Source: Micrococcales bacterium 72-143
GTDB lineage: Bacteria; Actinomycetota; Actinomycetes; Actinomycetales; Microbacteriaceae
DNA length: 64,000 nucleotides
Direction of reading: 5' to 3'
Assembly (NCBI GenBank): GCA_001898835.1
Contig: MKVM01000001.1
Coordinates: 266,222 to 330,221, forward strand
How positions within the stretch are numbered: the first letter of the stretch is position 1; every line of letters starts with the position of its first letter. Position numbers and translations under genes: made by a program. Shown here in pieces: positions 27,389 to 35,178 of this stretch. Under the pieces are notes generated by a model. That model had not been told where the DNA came from and ran no database searches. It saw only the letters and a list, made by a program, of their open reading frames with translations.

Positions 27389-28149
27389 CAGGACCACTGC
27401 TCCGCGGCCGTGACGGCCTGCTCGACGCTCGCACCCTCGTGCAGGATCGCGGCGAGGCCGCGCACCACCTGGCCCGGCTTCGGGTTGGTCCAGATGTTGG
27501 TGCCGATCGCGACGCCCGCGACGCCCGCCTTGTTGATGGCGTCGTGCACGAGCGAGAAGAGCTCGCCGAGGCTGTCCTTCGCGTGGCCGCCCAGGATGAT
27601 GACGGGGCGGGATGCGTAGTCCACGACCTTCTTCATCGACTCCGGGTCGCCCGTGTAGAAGGTCTTCACGAGGTCGGCACCGGTCTCCGCCGCGACGCGC
27701 GCGCCGGAGGCGATGATCTCGGGGGTGCGCATGTCGGCGCGCGAGAAGCCGCCGGGGACGGGCTCGGCGAGGTACGGCAGGCCGACCGCGTGCGCCCGCG
27801 CCGCGAGGGCCGCGGAGCGGTTCACGCTGTCGTCGTCGGCGAAGGGGTAGACCATCGCCTTGACGGCGTCGGCGCCCGCCTGGATCGCCGCGTCGACCGC
27901 GAGCTCGCCGAAGGGGTCGGCGGTGTCGACGCTCGTGATGATCGCGGCGCGGCCGTAGGCGTCCTGGTAGCGGGCGGCGGAGCCGACCGGGGAGAGGAAT
28001 CCGTCGGCACCCGCCGCGACGCTCGCCCGGACGGTGCCCTCGTAGTCGACGAGGCCCGGCACCGGGTTGTCCAGGAAGTTGGTGTGATCCATCGCGACGA
28101 TCAGGATCTTGCCGTCGGCGTGGAGGATGCGGTTGGTCTTGTGGTTCAT
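27388..28149 (-). CDS. class I aldolase, DhnA/FbaB/LsrF family
   Basis: 253 aa from the ATG at 28149 (MNHKTNRILHADGKILIVAM). TIM-barrel Schiff-base aldolase: AMDHTNF (Asp21), AVKAMVYP and the predicted Schiff-base Lys162 in ADLVKTFYTGDPE; phosphate-binding glycines are in ILGGHAKDS and GVAIGTNIW. Members cleave fructose-1,6-bisphosphate or act on phosphorylated ketoses and related compounds such as AI-2 phosphate. Here it likely cleaves a phosphorylated intermediate produced by the PTS and the dehydrogenase. The specific reaction is unknown. Confidence 0.88.
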   Translation of the reverse strand: MNHKTNRILHADGKILIVAMDHTNFLDNPVPGLVDYEGTVRASVAAGADGFLSPVGSAARYQDAYGRAAIITSVDTADPFGELAVDAAIQAGADAVKAMVYPFADDDSVNRSAALAARAHAVGLPYLAEPVPGGFSRADMRTPEIIASGARVAAETGADLVKTFYTGDPESMKKVVDYASRPVIILGGHAKDSLGELFSLVHDAINKAGVAGVAIGTNIWTNPKPGQVVRGLAAILHEGASVEQAVTAAEQWS

Positions 28150-28221
28150 CTGGGGGTGTGCCTTTCGTTTTCGGTGCAAGGTGTGCGGACGTGGATGACG
28201 TCCGCGGGTCGGTGGAGGTCG

Positions 28222-29280
28222 TCAGGCTTCGACGACGATGCGGTACGAGCCGGGCTCGATCGACTCCTCGAGGGCGTCCTGCAGACGCTCGAGGGGGTAC
28301 ACGTTCTGGATGAGCGTGGACAGGTCGACCTGACCGGTGCGCTGCAGCCGCGCGGCGAGGGCGAGGTCGGCCTGGTCGCTCGAGACGACGCCCATGACGC
28401 GCTTCTCGTGGTTGTGCAGCTTGTTCGGGTGGATCTCGAACGGCACCTCGGGATGGGCCGAGGCGAACACGACGAAGGTGCCGCGCTTGGCGAGCATCGC
28501 CTGGCCCTGTTCGTTCGCGCTCGGGTGGCCGATCGCGGCGACGACGATCGTCGCGCCGCGCCCCTCGGTCGCGTCGATGACGGCCTGCACGGGATCGACC
28601 TTGGTCGCGTCGATGGTCAGGTCCGCGCCGTGCTGACGCGCCTTCTCCAGACGGACCGGGTCGATCTCGCTGACGATCACGCGCGCGCCGTGCCGCTTCA
28701 TCGCGATGACGTTCATGAGCCCCATGACGCCCGCGCCGAGGATCACGACGTCATCGCCTACCTGGACGCCGGAGAGCTTCGCCGCGTGCAGGGCGCAGGA
28801 GAGCGGCTCGGTGAGCGCTCCGGAGGTCGCGGGGACGTCGCCGAGGGCGTAGAGGCCGTTCGCGGGGTGGATCTTGTACTCCGCGAAGCCGCCCGGGCCC
28901 CAGCCCTGCGCGTACTCGACGGCGCCGGCGTAGTGCTGAGCGCACTCCTGGTCGCGGCCGGTGTGGCACCAGTGGCAGGCGCCGCACGCCGCGGCGCCCA
29001 GCGCCACCCGGTCGCCCGGCACGAGCGGACCCGTGTAGCCGGGGCCGAACGACTCGACGATGCCCGCGATCTCGTGGCCGCCGATGAACGGGAAGGTGTT
29101 CTCCTGCGCACCGGAGTAGCTGCGCTGCTCCCAGGTGCAGATGGCGGTCGCCTCGATGCGGATGAGCGCCTCCCCCGCGCCCGGCTCGAGCCGGGGGATG
29201 TCGACGAGCTCCACACCGCGGACGCGGGTGATGGCGCCCGCGCGGAACGTGTCCGTGCGGGTCGGTGAGGTGATGGACAC
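28222..29280 (-). CDS. zinc-dependent alcohol/polyol dehydrogenase (MDR family)
   Basis: 352 aa, GTG start. GroES-like N-terminal domain with catalytic zinc ligands Cys48 (ICTWE) and His69-Glu70 (GGHEIAG), and the structural zinc site CGACHWCHTGRDQEC (Cys99, 102, 105, 113). Rossmann motif VILGAGVMGLMNV follows. The ICTWEQR variant with Trp at the usual Ser/Gly position is seen in sorbose-phosphate-reductase-like members (from memory; unverified). It probably oxidises or reduces the phosphorylated sugar before aldol cleavage. A 72-nt gap separates it from the aldolase gene. Confidence 0.9.
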   Translation of the reverse strand: MSITSPTRTDTFRAGAITRVRGVELVDIPRLEPGAGEALIRIEATAICTWEQRSYSGAQENTFPFIGGHEIAGIVESFGPGYTGPLVPGDRVALGAAACGACHWCHTGRDQECAQHYAGAVEYAQGWGPGGFAEYKIHPANGLYALGDVPATSGALTEPLSCALHAAKLSGVQVGDDVVILGAGVMGLMNVIAMKRHGARVIVSEIDPVRLEKARQHGADLTIDATKVDPVQAVIDATEGRGATIVVAAIGHPSANEQGQAMLAKRGTFVVFASAHPEVPFEIHPNKLHNHEKRVMGVVSSDQADLALAARLQRTGQVDLSTLIQNVYPLERLQDALEESIEPGSYRIVVEA

Positions 29281-29295
29281 GAGTGCCCTGCCTTT

Positions 29296-30279
29296 CTACT
29301 TGGACGAGGTCGCGGAGACCGTCTCGACCGGTGCGGGTCGATGGGGCTTCCGGACGGGAATGTGACTGATGAGGACGCCGGTCAGGATGATTCCGGCGCC
29401 GATGAACGTCGAGGGACCGACGGGCTCGCCGAACGCGAGCCAGCCGATGAGGACCCCCGCCACGAGGACGAGGCTCTGTGTCGTGGCGACGACGGTGACG
29501 GTCGTGTACCGCACCGCGAGGGTGACGCTCGCGAGCGCGACGGCGTTGACCGCCCCGGCCGTGAGCAGGATGACGATGCGCCCCTGCCCGAGCTCCTCCA
29601 CGACCCGCTGCGGATCGGCCCCGAAGCGGATGGCGACGATCGTCGCCAGGAGGGCCGCTCCTCCGAGGTTGGTGACGCCGAGGGCTGCGAGGAAGGTCGC
29701 GGGTCGCCGCTGCACGGCGCGTGACGCCGTGTTCGCGACGGTGTAGCAGACGCCCGCGACGAGCGCGAGCATCACTCCGATACCCCACGAGGCGTCCGTG
29801 GCGCCCTGGAAGGCGGGCACGGCGAACACCGCGAGCCCCACCAGGACGACCGCCACACCCGCGAGCTGGGAGCGGGTGGGCGGCTCCCGCAGGACGATGA
29901 AGGAGAGCAGCGCACCCCCGATCGCCATGCCCGCCTGCGCGCCCGCCGAGGCGACCACGAGGCCGCCGAGGTCGAGAGCGCCGAAGAGCACCACGTTCCC
30001 GAGGACGAAGGAGACCATCCCGGCTCCCAGCAGCACCAGGATCCACCGGGTGCCGAGGAAGACGGGCGCGCTCCTGCGGAGCACGTGGGGACGCAGCACG
30101 AGCAGTGCGGTCCCCGCGATGAGCAGCAGCGGGAGCTGGCGGACGAGCGAACCGAGGAAGGCGTCGACCTCCCCCGCGACGAGACGCAGGAGCGCGTTCA
30201 CCGTCGCGTACGCGGCCACCGCGAGCAGGGCGTACGCCTGCCCGAGCGCGGGGCGCGCGCCGATCCGCTCGTCCGCCAT
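29296..30279 (-). CDS. EamA/DMT family transporter
   Basis: 327 aa from the ATG at 30279 (GGAAG 5 nt upstream); a GTG at 30285 overlapping the IID stop is an alternative. About ten hydrophobic helices in two EamA repeats, for example LGQAYALLAVAAYATVNALL at the start and AGVLIGWLAFGEPVGPSTF with VGPSTFIGAGIILTGVL at the end. DMT proteins export or import small metabolites. Its place in the middle of a PTS operon suggests it exports a by-product or imports a related compound. Substrate unknown. Confidence 0.9.
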   Translation of the reverse strand: MADERIGARPALGQAYALLAVAAYATVNALLRLVAGEVDAFLGSLVRQLPLLLIAGTALLVLRPHVLRRSAPVFLGTRWILVLLGAGMVSFVLGNVVLFGALDLGGLVVASAGAQAGMAIGGALLSFIVLREPPTRSQLAGVAVVLVGLAVFAVPAFQGATDASWGIGVMLALVAGVCYTVANTASRAVQRRPATFLAALGVTNLGGAALLATIVAIRFGADPQRVVEELGQGRIVILLTAGAVNAVALASVTLAVRYTTVTVVATTQSLVLVAGVLIGWLAFGEPVGPSTFIGAGIILTGVLISHIPVRKPHRPAPVETVSATSSK

Positions 30280-30281
30280 GA

Positions 30282-31274
30282 TCACTTCCCGCTACCGGCG
30301 TCGTCGCCCGTGGGCGCCGCGCAGGGGGCGTAGGGCTGCAGGATCGACGAGCCGCACGCGTCGGTGACGTACTGCGGCGCGGGGCCCATGAACGGGATCG
30401 CCCCGAGGATGCAGACGACCACGTAGATCACGAGCAGCTTGATCGGGTGCCAGCCGCGCGTCAGCAGCCACCAGGTGAGCAGCACGAGGGCGAGCGGCAG
30501 CAGCCCCGGCATGATGTGATCGAACACATCCTGCTGGAGCCGCAGATGCGTCTCGCCCACGGTGATGCTGGCGCCCACGTAGAGCTTCACGAACGACGCG
30601 GCGAGACCGCCGAGCACCATGTTCCCGAGCACGCCCGCACCGAGGATGACCCGGTCCATGAGACCGGACTTGAACACCTCGGTGACCGCGCTGCGGCCTC
30701 GACGGTAGCCCTGCGACATCGCGACCCAGGTCACCCCGAGCACGAACGCCGTGATCAGGATGACGTAGAGGATCGCGCCCAGCGGGTTTCCGTTGAGATC
30801 GGCCAGATCCTGCTCGGCTCCGGCCTTGAGGCCGGTGATCGAGATGCCGAGCGCCAGGAACAGGGGCACCATGATGCCCTGACCGATCGTGTCGCCGACG
30901 CCCGCGAGCGGACCCATGAGTCCGGTCTTCATCGAGTTGATGGCGTCGTCGGGGACCGGCTTGCCGTTCGCCTTCTGCTCCTCCATCGCGAGGGTCACAC
31001 CGTGGATCACGGCGCCGAAGTCCGGCGAGGTGTTGAAGAACACCAGGTGCCGCTTGAGCGCCTGCCGGGTCTGCTCCTCGTCGCCCCCGTAGAGGCGCTT
31101 GATGGCGGGTGTCATCGAGTGCGCGAAGGCGGTTGCCTGCAGGCGCTCGTAGTTGTAGTTGGAGTGCGAGAAGAACTGCCAGATGAGGTAGGTCTTCACC
31201 AGGTCGCGCTTGGTGAGGCGCTTCTCCAACTCCTCCGACTCCTCGGCCGGAGCGCTGTTGATCGTGTCGCTCAC
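30282..31274 (-). CDS. PTS mannose/fructose/sorbose-family component IID
   Basis: 330 aa, GTG start overlapping the IIC stop by 4 nt. The ManZ-type signature is clear: LTKRDLVKTYLIWQFFSHSN, YNYERLQATAFAHSM, EEQKANGKPVPDDAINSMK, GLMGPLAGVGDTIGQG and SQGYRRGRSAVTEVFKSGLM. Mostly membrane-embedded in the C-terminal half. With IIC it forms the sugar translocator; IIB phosphorylates the incoming sugar. Confidence 0.95.
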   Translation of the reverse strand: MSDTINSAPAEESEELEKRLTKRDLVKTYLIWQFFSHSNYNYERLQATAFAHSMTPAIKRLYGGDEEQTRQALKRHLVFFNTSPDFGAVIHGVTLAMEEQKANGKPVPDDAINSMKTGLMGPLAGVGDTIGQGIMVPLFLALGISITGLKAGAEQDLADLNGNPLGAILYVILITAFVLGVTWVAMSQGYRRGRSAVTEVFKSGLMDRVILGAGVLGNMVLGGLAASFVKLYVGASITVGETHLRLQQDVFDHIMPGLLPLALVLLTWWLLTRGWHPIKLLVIYVVVCILGAIPFMGPAPQYVTDACGSSILQPYAPCAAPTGDDAGSGK

Positions 31275-32290
31275 TTGTCTGCTCCCTTCGTGTCTCCCGC
31301 GGCGACGCGAGCGGCGCCCTGGGCGCGGCGCTCAGCGAGCGAGGAACGCCCGCTGCCGCCGGTGCTGGCACCGGCGAGGGCGGCGCCCCCACCGATGAAG
31401 GTGATGTGGAGGAAGGCGAGCGCGACGCCGATGACCGCGAGGAGCATGATCGACATCGAGCTGCCCAGGATGACCATCGAGAGGTAGCCGAGGAAGAAGT
31501 ACGGCACGGCGCTCCCGCGGAAGATGAACCGCATGTTCATCGCGATACCGATCGCCGGCAGCACGCCGCCCGCGATCGCCAGGCCGGACAGCAGCCAGAT
31601 CGGGAAGGTGCCGAGCAGGTCGACGATGAAGCCGGTTCCGAGGAACACGGCGATCGTGACCGGCACCGCGGTGATCAGGAACAGCCAGAGCTGCGGGTAG
31701 AGCACGTTCGCACGGACGACGCCTCCGATATCGGCGCGTTCGGCCGCCCGGTCCGCGGCGTGCGCGAACGCGGAGTCGACCGTCATGCGGGCGTTCCAGA
31801 CGAGCGTGCCGAGCAGTCCGATCGGGACCGCCAGCGCGAGCGCCTCGCCGTAGCTCAAACCACCCGCGAGGGCGATCGTCGTGCCGATCCATCCGGCCAG
31901 CGCGGGGTCACCGGGAATCGACCCGCCCGCGCTGATGAAGCCCAGGTAGACGAGGTTGATCGCCGCGCCGATGAGGGCGCCCTGCCCTGGGTCCCCGAGG
32001 ATGATGCCGACGAGCAGACCCGCGACGAGCGGACGGTAGAGCGTGTAGAACGACACGCCCGCGAGCCACGGGGCCTGCGAGAGGTAGTACCCCAGGCCGA
32101 TCAGCAGCGCCTGGATGAAGGTGACCGTCGGGGCGCCGGCTTCGGCCGCCTTGGGGCCCTCCGCGTACGCCTGCGCGATCGTCGGGATCCCGACCAGCAG
32201 GATGACCGTGGAGACGCCGACGGCGATCTTCCCCGAGGTCGTCAGCCCGATGACCCGACGACGCGGGCGGGCGGTGAACAGGTGCCTCAC
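31271..32290 (-). CDS. PTS mannose/fructose/sorbose-family component IIC
   Basis: 339 aa, GTG start with a GTGA overlap to the IIB stop. Typical ManY-like signatures: FIQALLIGLGYYLSQAPWLA, RPLVAGLLVGIILGDPGQG, GAAINLVYLGFISAGGSIPG and DPALAGWIGTTIALAGG. It has about eight membrane segments. An extra N-terminal hydrophobic segment precedes the usual IIC start. It carries the sugar-binding membrane core with IID. The C-terminal tail is Ala/Gly/Arg-rich. Confidence 0.95.
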   Translation of the reverse strand: MRHLFTARPRRRVIGLTTSGKIAVGVSTVILLVGIPTIAQAYAEGPKAAEAGAPTVTFIQALLIGLGYYLSQAPWLAGVSFYTLYRPLVAGLLVGIILGDPGQGALIGAAINLVYLGFISAGGSIPGDPALAGWIGTTIALAGGLSYGEALALAVPIGLLGTLVWNARMTVDSAFAHAADRAAERADIGGVVRANVLYPQLWLFLITAVPVTIAVFLGTGFIVDLLGTFPIWLLSGLAIAGGVLPAIGIAMNMRFIFRGSAVPYFFLGYLSMVILGSSMSIMLLAVIGVALAFLHITFIGGGAALAGASTGGSGRSSLAERRAQGAARVAAGDTKGADK

Positions 32291-32781
32291 GAGTGAACCT
32301 CGCTCTTCTTGTCGACCGACGAGAACGGAGTCGGACTGTCGTCCGCGACGATGCGCAGCTCGACCCGGGTGCCCCGGCGTTCGAGTTCACGCATCGCTTC
32401 GAGCTCCTCCGGGCTCGCCGAGATGTTCTTGTAGAGGGGGGACCGGCCGGGGGCCGCTCCCATGCCACCGACGTTGAGCACGTCGATGGGGGCGCCGGCC
32501 TCGACGAGCTGCAGGGCGACCCGCGGGCTCTTGACCAGCACGAACGTCGCGATGTCGGACGCGGCGAGCTCCTTCACGGCCTGGGCACCATCGGCCACAC
32601 CGTGAACCTCGACCTCGACGCCTTCGGGGGCGGCGAGCTCGATGACTTCCCGGAGGAAGTCGTCCTGAGCGGTCGCGTCGTCGACGACGACGATGACCTC
32701 CGCGCCGAGGGCGCGGAGCCACACGGCGATGACCTGGCCGTGTATCAGGCGGTCATCTACTCTGACCAGTTTCAATGTCAT
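32287..32781 (-). CDS. PTS mannose/fructose/sorbose-family component IIB
   Basis: 164 aa from the ATG at 32781, which has GGAGG 4 nt upstream. The phosphoryl-accepting residue is His14 in LKLVRVDDRLIHGQVIAVW (motif VDDRLIHGQV). Further marks are KSPRVALQLVEAG and NVGGMG.APGRSPLYKNI. A cytoplasmic protein that transfers phosphate from IIA to the sugar. Confidence 0.96.
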   Translation of the reverse strand: MTLKLVRVDDRLIHGQVIAVWLRALGAEVIVVVDDATAQDDFLREVIELAAPEGVEVEVHGVADGAQAVKELAASDIATFVLVKSPRVALQLVEAGAPIDVLNVGGMGAAPGRSPLYKNISASPEELEAMRELERRGTRVELRIVADDSPTPFSSVDKKSEVHS

Positions 32782-32810
32782 AGTGCCTCCTTGCACGTTG
32801 ACGGGGGTGG

Positions 32811-33200
32811 TTACGCCGATGGGGTCGAGGTCGACACGATGCGTGCGGCGGTCGCCTCGCGCATCTGATCGAGAGCCTCCGGGCTGAGGTCGTCGGCGAA
32901 AGCGACCTCGAGAAGAAGGGGCAGCGACACGGCGGACATCAGCACGACATCCGGGTGCTCGCGCAGCACGAGACGGGCGACGTTGTGGGGCGTGCCGCCG
33001 AACAGATCCGTCAGCACTATGGCCGGGGCGGACTCGGCGATGGCGTTCCGCAGTTCCGCGGCGAAGTCGTTCGGCGTGACCCCGGGCTGCAGGCCCAGCG
33101 CCCGGACGTTGTCGAGCGCCCCGCCGATCATGCGGGCGGACTCCACGAGGGAGACCGGGAAGGGGCCGTGGCCGACCACGAGGATGTTCGGGTTGGTCAA
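32811..33200 (-). CDS. PTS mannose/fructose/sorbose-family component IIA
   Basis: 129 aa with a TTG start at 33200, chosen because GAGGAGAG lies just upstream and the protein then opens as LTNPNILVVGHGPFP with His11 as phosphate acceptor. A longer frame from an ATG at 33233 would run through the operator. IIA-Man fold marks are VLTDLFGGTPHNVA and LMSAVSLPLLLE. It is the first gene of the ten-gene operon and receives phosphate from the HPr encoded at its far end. Confidence 0.93.
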   Translation of the reverse strand: MTNPNILVVGHGPFPVSLVESARMIGGALDNVRALGLQPGVTPNDFAAELRNAIAESAPAIVLTDLFGGTPHNVARLVLREHPDVVLMSAVSLPLLLEVAFADDLSPEALDQMREATAARIVSTSTPSA

Positions 33201-33218
33201 TTCGCTCTCCTCATTGAG

Positions 33219-33246
33219 TGCAAACACTTGCATGCAATATCTTGCA
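33219..33246. promoter_or_regulatory. twin 14-bp palindromic operator of the PTS operon
   Basis: Two abutting copies of TGCAA-N4-TTGCA: TGCAAACACTTGCA (33219-33232) and TGCAATATCTTGCA (33233-33246). Together they form a larger dyad centred on TTGCATGCAA. They lie directly downstream of the candidate -10 and 18 nt before the IIA start codon, the classic position for a repressor. The divergent SorC-type regulator is the obvious candidate ligand. Confidence 0.7.
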
Positions 33247-33252
33247 GTGGTG

Positions 33253-33283
33253 ATAATCAACCAGACGCGGGGAGTCGTGTCAA
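33253..33283 (-). promoter_or_regulatory. candidate promoter of the PTS operon
   Basis: TTGACA (33283-33278), 19-nt spacer, GATTAT (33258-33253). The predicted start falls at or inside the twin palindrome. The -35 is perfect; the spacer is slightly long. Confidence 0.5.
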
Positions 33284-33335
33284 GCACCGATCGGCTCCCC
33301 GTGTCGTGACGCCGGTGGCGCGGGATCGCGCCCGC

Positions 33336-33341
33336 TAGAAT
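33336..33341 (+). promoter_or_regulatory. candidate -10 of the SorC-type regulator gene
   Basis: TAGAAT, 35 nt before the regulator ATG; no clear -35. Confidence 0.35.
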
Positions 33342-33376
33342 CGCGTTCGCGTCAGCGCAAGAGAGGCGGTCGGCAG

Positions 33377-34351
33377 ATGCGCACCAAGGCATCCCGCGAC
33401 GCGACCCTCCGCCTGGTCGGCGAGCTCTACTACCTGCGCGGCATGGGCCTCAAAGACGTTGCCGCAGTCATCGGCCAGAGCACCGCGACCGTCTCCCGCA
33501 TGCTCCAGCAGGCGCGCGATCGCGGCATCGTCCGCATCGAGGTCGTGCCCGCCGACACCGACACCGCGGGCCTCGCGACGGACCTGAGCGATGCGCTCGA
33601 CGTCGAGTGCCTCATCCTCCCGGCCCACGGAACGGATGCGGTGAGTTCGTCACGCAGCCTGGGCGCCGAGGCCGCCGAGATCGTCGCCGCACGCCTGCCG
33701 CAGCGGGGCGTCGTCGGCCTCGCCGCCGGCCACACGCTGCACGCCCTCGTCGGCTCGCTCCCGCGCCAGGACCGGCACGAACTGCAGCTGGTCCCCGCGA
33801 TCGGCGGCTACCACCCCGTGCACCCGCACCTCGACACCAACGCGCTCAGCCGCGAGGCGGCCAAGCGGCTCAACTGCCTGGCACGCTCCGTGCTCGCACC
33901 CGCGTCCGTCGAGAGCGCCGAGGCGCGCGAGGTGCTGCTCAGCGACCCGGTCATCCGCGAGGCGACAGCCCTCTGGGACGAGGTCGACACGACCGTCTAC
34001 TCCACCAGCGCACCGGCCGAGGTCGTGCAGCCCGGCTTCTCCGTCATGGAGACCATCCGCAACCGCACGCGGGAGGAGCTCATCGCCCACGGGATGGTGG
34101 GCGACATCTTCGGGCACCTCTACGACATCACCGGCGACCTCGAGCAGGATCGCTGGAACGGCATGCTCATCTCGATGTCGATCGAGCAGGTGCGGCGCGG
34201 GCGCGAGAGGATCGCGCTCATCGCGGGCGTCGACAAGGCCAAGAGCGCGCTCGGCATGGCACGCACGCGCGTGCCGAGCCTCCTGATCATGGACGCGTCC
34301 GCCGCGCTCGGCGTGCGCGACCTCCTCGAGGCGGACGCGAGCGCCCGCTGA
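33377..34351 (+). CDS. SorC/DeoR-type sugar-binding transcriptional regulator
   Basis: 324 aa; ATG with GAGAGG upstream. N-terminal winged helix-turn-helix (about 10-50: ELYYLRGMGLKDVAAVIGQS, TVSRMLQQARDRGIVRIEV), then a SorC-type effector-binding domain related to sugar-phosphate isomerases (GLAAGHTLHALVG, LVPAIGGYHPVHP, MVGDIFGHLYDITG, RIALIAGVDKAKSALG). Such regulators bind a phosphorylated sugar. It is transcribed divergently from the PTS operon across a 176-bp gap containing the twin palindrome, so local control of that operon is very likely. The effector is unknown. Confidence 0.92.
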   Translation: MRTKASRDATLRLVGELYYLRGMGLKDVAAVIGQSTATVSRMLQQARDRGIVRIEVVPADTDTAGLATDLSDALDVECLILPAHGTDAVSSSRSLGAEAAEIVAARLPQRGVVGLAAGHTLHALVGSLPRQDRHELQLVPAIGGYHPVHPHLDTNALSREAAKRLNCLARSVLAPASVESAEAREVLLSDPVIREATALWDEVDTTVYSTSAPAEVVQPGFSVMETIRNRTREELIAHGMVGDIFGHLYDITGDLEQDRWNGMLISMSIEQVRRGRERIALIAGVDKAKSALGMARTRVPSLLIMDASAALGVRDLLEADASAR

Positions 34352-34358
34352 AAGCGAA

Positions 34359-34382
34359 AGGGCCCCGCCGAAGCGGGGCCCT
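34359..34382. terminator. bidirectional hairpin between the SorC gene and rpsD
   Basis: AGGGCCCCGC-CGAA-GCGGGGCCCT, a perfect 10-bp stem with a tetraloop, lying between two convergent genes, 7 nt after the regulator stop and 17 nt after the rpsD stop. Confidence 0.85.
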
Positions 34383-34399
34383 ACTCGATTCTCGGCGCG

Positions 34400-35029
34400 T
34401 CAGCGCGCGGCGTAGTACTCCACGACGAGCTGCACGTCACAGGTCACGGGGACCTCGGCGCGCTTCGGGCGACGCACGAGGCGCGCCTGCAGCTTGTCGA
34501 GCTCGACCTCGAGGTAGCCCGGAGTCTTCGGCAGCACGTCGACGTGACCGCCGGCCGCGGCGACCTGGAACGGCTCGGTGCCCTCGGAGCGGGTCTTGAC
34601 GTGGACGAGCTGGCCCGGCTTCACGCGGAACGACGGGCGGTCGACGATCTGGCCGTCGACCATGATGTGGCGGTGCACCACGAACTGGCGGGCCTGCGCC
34701 GTGGTGCGGGCGAAGCCGGCGCGCAGCACGAGCGCGTCGAGACGCATCTCGAGCAGCTCCACGAGGTTCTCACCGGTGAGGCCCTGCGTGCGGCGGGCCT
34801 CGTTGAAGACGATGCGCAGCTGCTTCTCGCGGATGCCGTACTGCTCGCGCAGGCGCTGCTTCTCGCGCAGACGCACGGCGTAGTCGCTGTCGGCCTTGCG
34901 CTTCGTGCGGCCGTGCTCACCCGGAGCGTAGGGACGCTTCTCGAGGTACTTGGCGGCCTTCGGCGTCAGCGGGATGCCGAGCGCACGGGACAGGCGGACC
35001 TTGCGGCGGTCCTGGGACTTGGTGACCAA
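34400..35029 (-). CDS. rpsD: 30S ribosomal protein S4
   Basis: 209 aa with a TTG start at 35029; GGAAGGA lies 7 nt upstream and the protein then reads MVTKSQDRRKVRLSRALGIP (first residue formyl-Met). S4 domain FARTTAQARQFVVHRHIMVDG is followed by RPSFRVKPGQLVHV, and the C-terminus is VVEYYAAR. It initiates 30S assembly on 16S rRNA. Stand-alone here, as in many actinobacteria, with a ~130-nt leader. Its usual downstream neighbours (DUF948/YtxH-like genes, alaS) are separated from it by the PTS island. Confidence 0.97.
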   Translation of the reverse strand: MVTKSQDRRKVRLSRALGIPLTPKAAKYLEKRPYAPGEHGRTKRKADSDYAVRLREKQRLREQYGIREKQLRIVFNEARRTQGLTGENLVELLEMRLDALVLRAGFARTTAQARQFVVHRHIMVDGQIVDRPSFRVKPGQLVHVKTRSEGTEPFQVAAAGGHVDVLPKTPGYLEVELDKLQARLVRRPKRAEVPVTCDVQLVVEYYAAR

Positions 35030-35162
35030 GGATGGTTCCTTCCAACACATGGCCGCGTCTCTCGCGGCTCACAGACGTGCATCCCGCCATCCGGCGCTCC
35101 GGGCGCACGTCGACGCGACCGGCGGATCTGAGGGTGGGATGTGTTCGGAGTCGAACCTGACG

Positions 35163-35168
35163 ATCCTA
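35163..35168 (-). promoter_or_regulatory. candidate -10 for rpsD
   Basis: TAGGAT about 134 nt upstream of the rpsD TTG, overlapping the rarA 3' side; no clear -35. The resulting leader could carry S4 autoregulation, but no pseudoknot was identified. Confidence 0.35.
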
Positions 35169-35178
35169 CCAGAGATCC

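Noticed and set aside
23940..34351. Conjugative or phage-borne island for the PTS block
   Set aside because: No integrase, tRNA-end repeats or phage genes at its edges; only hairpins and housekeeping genes.
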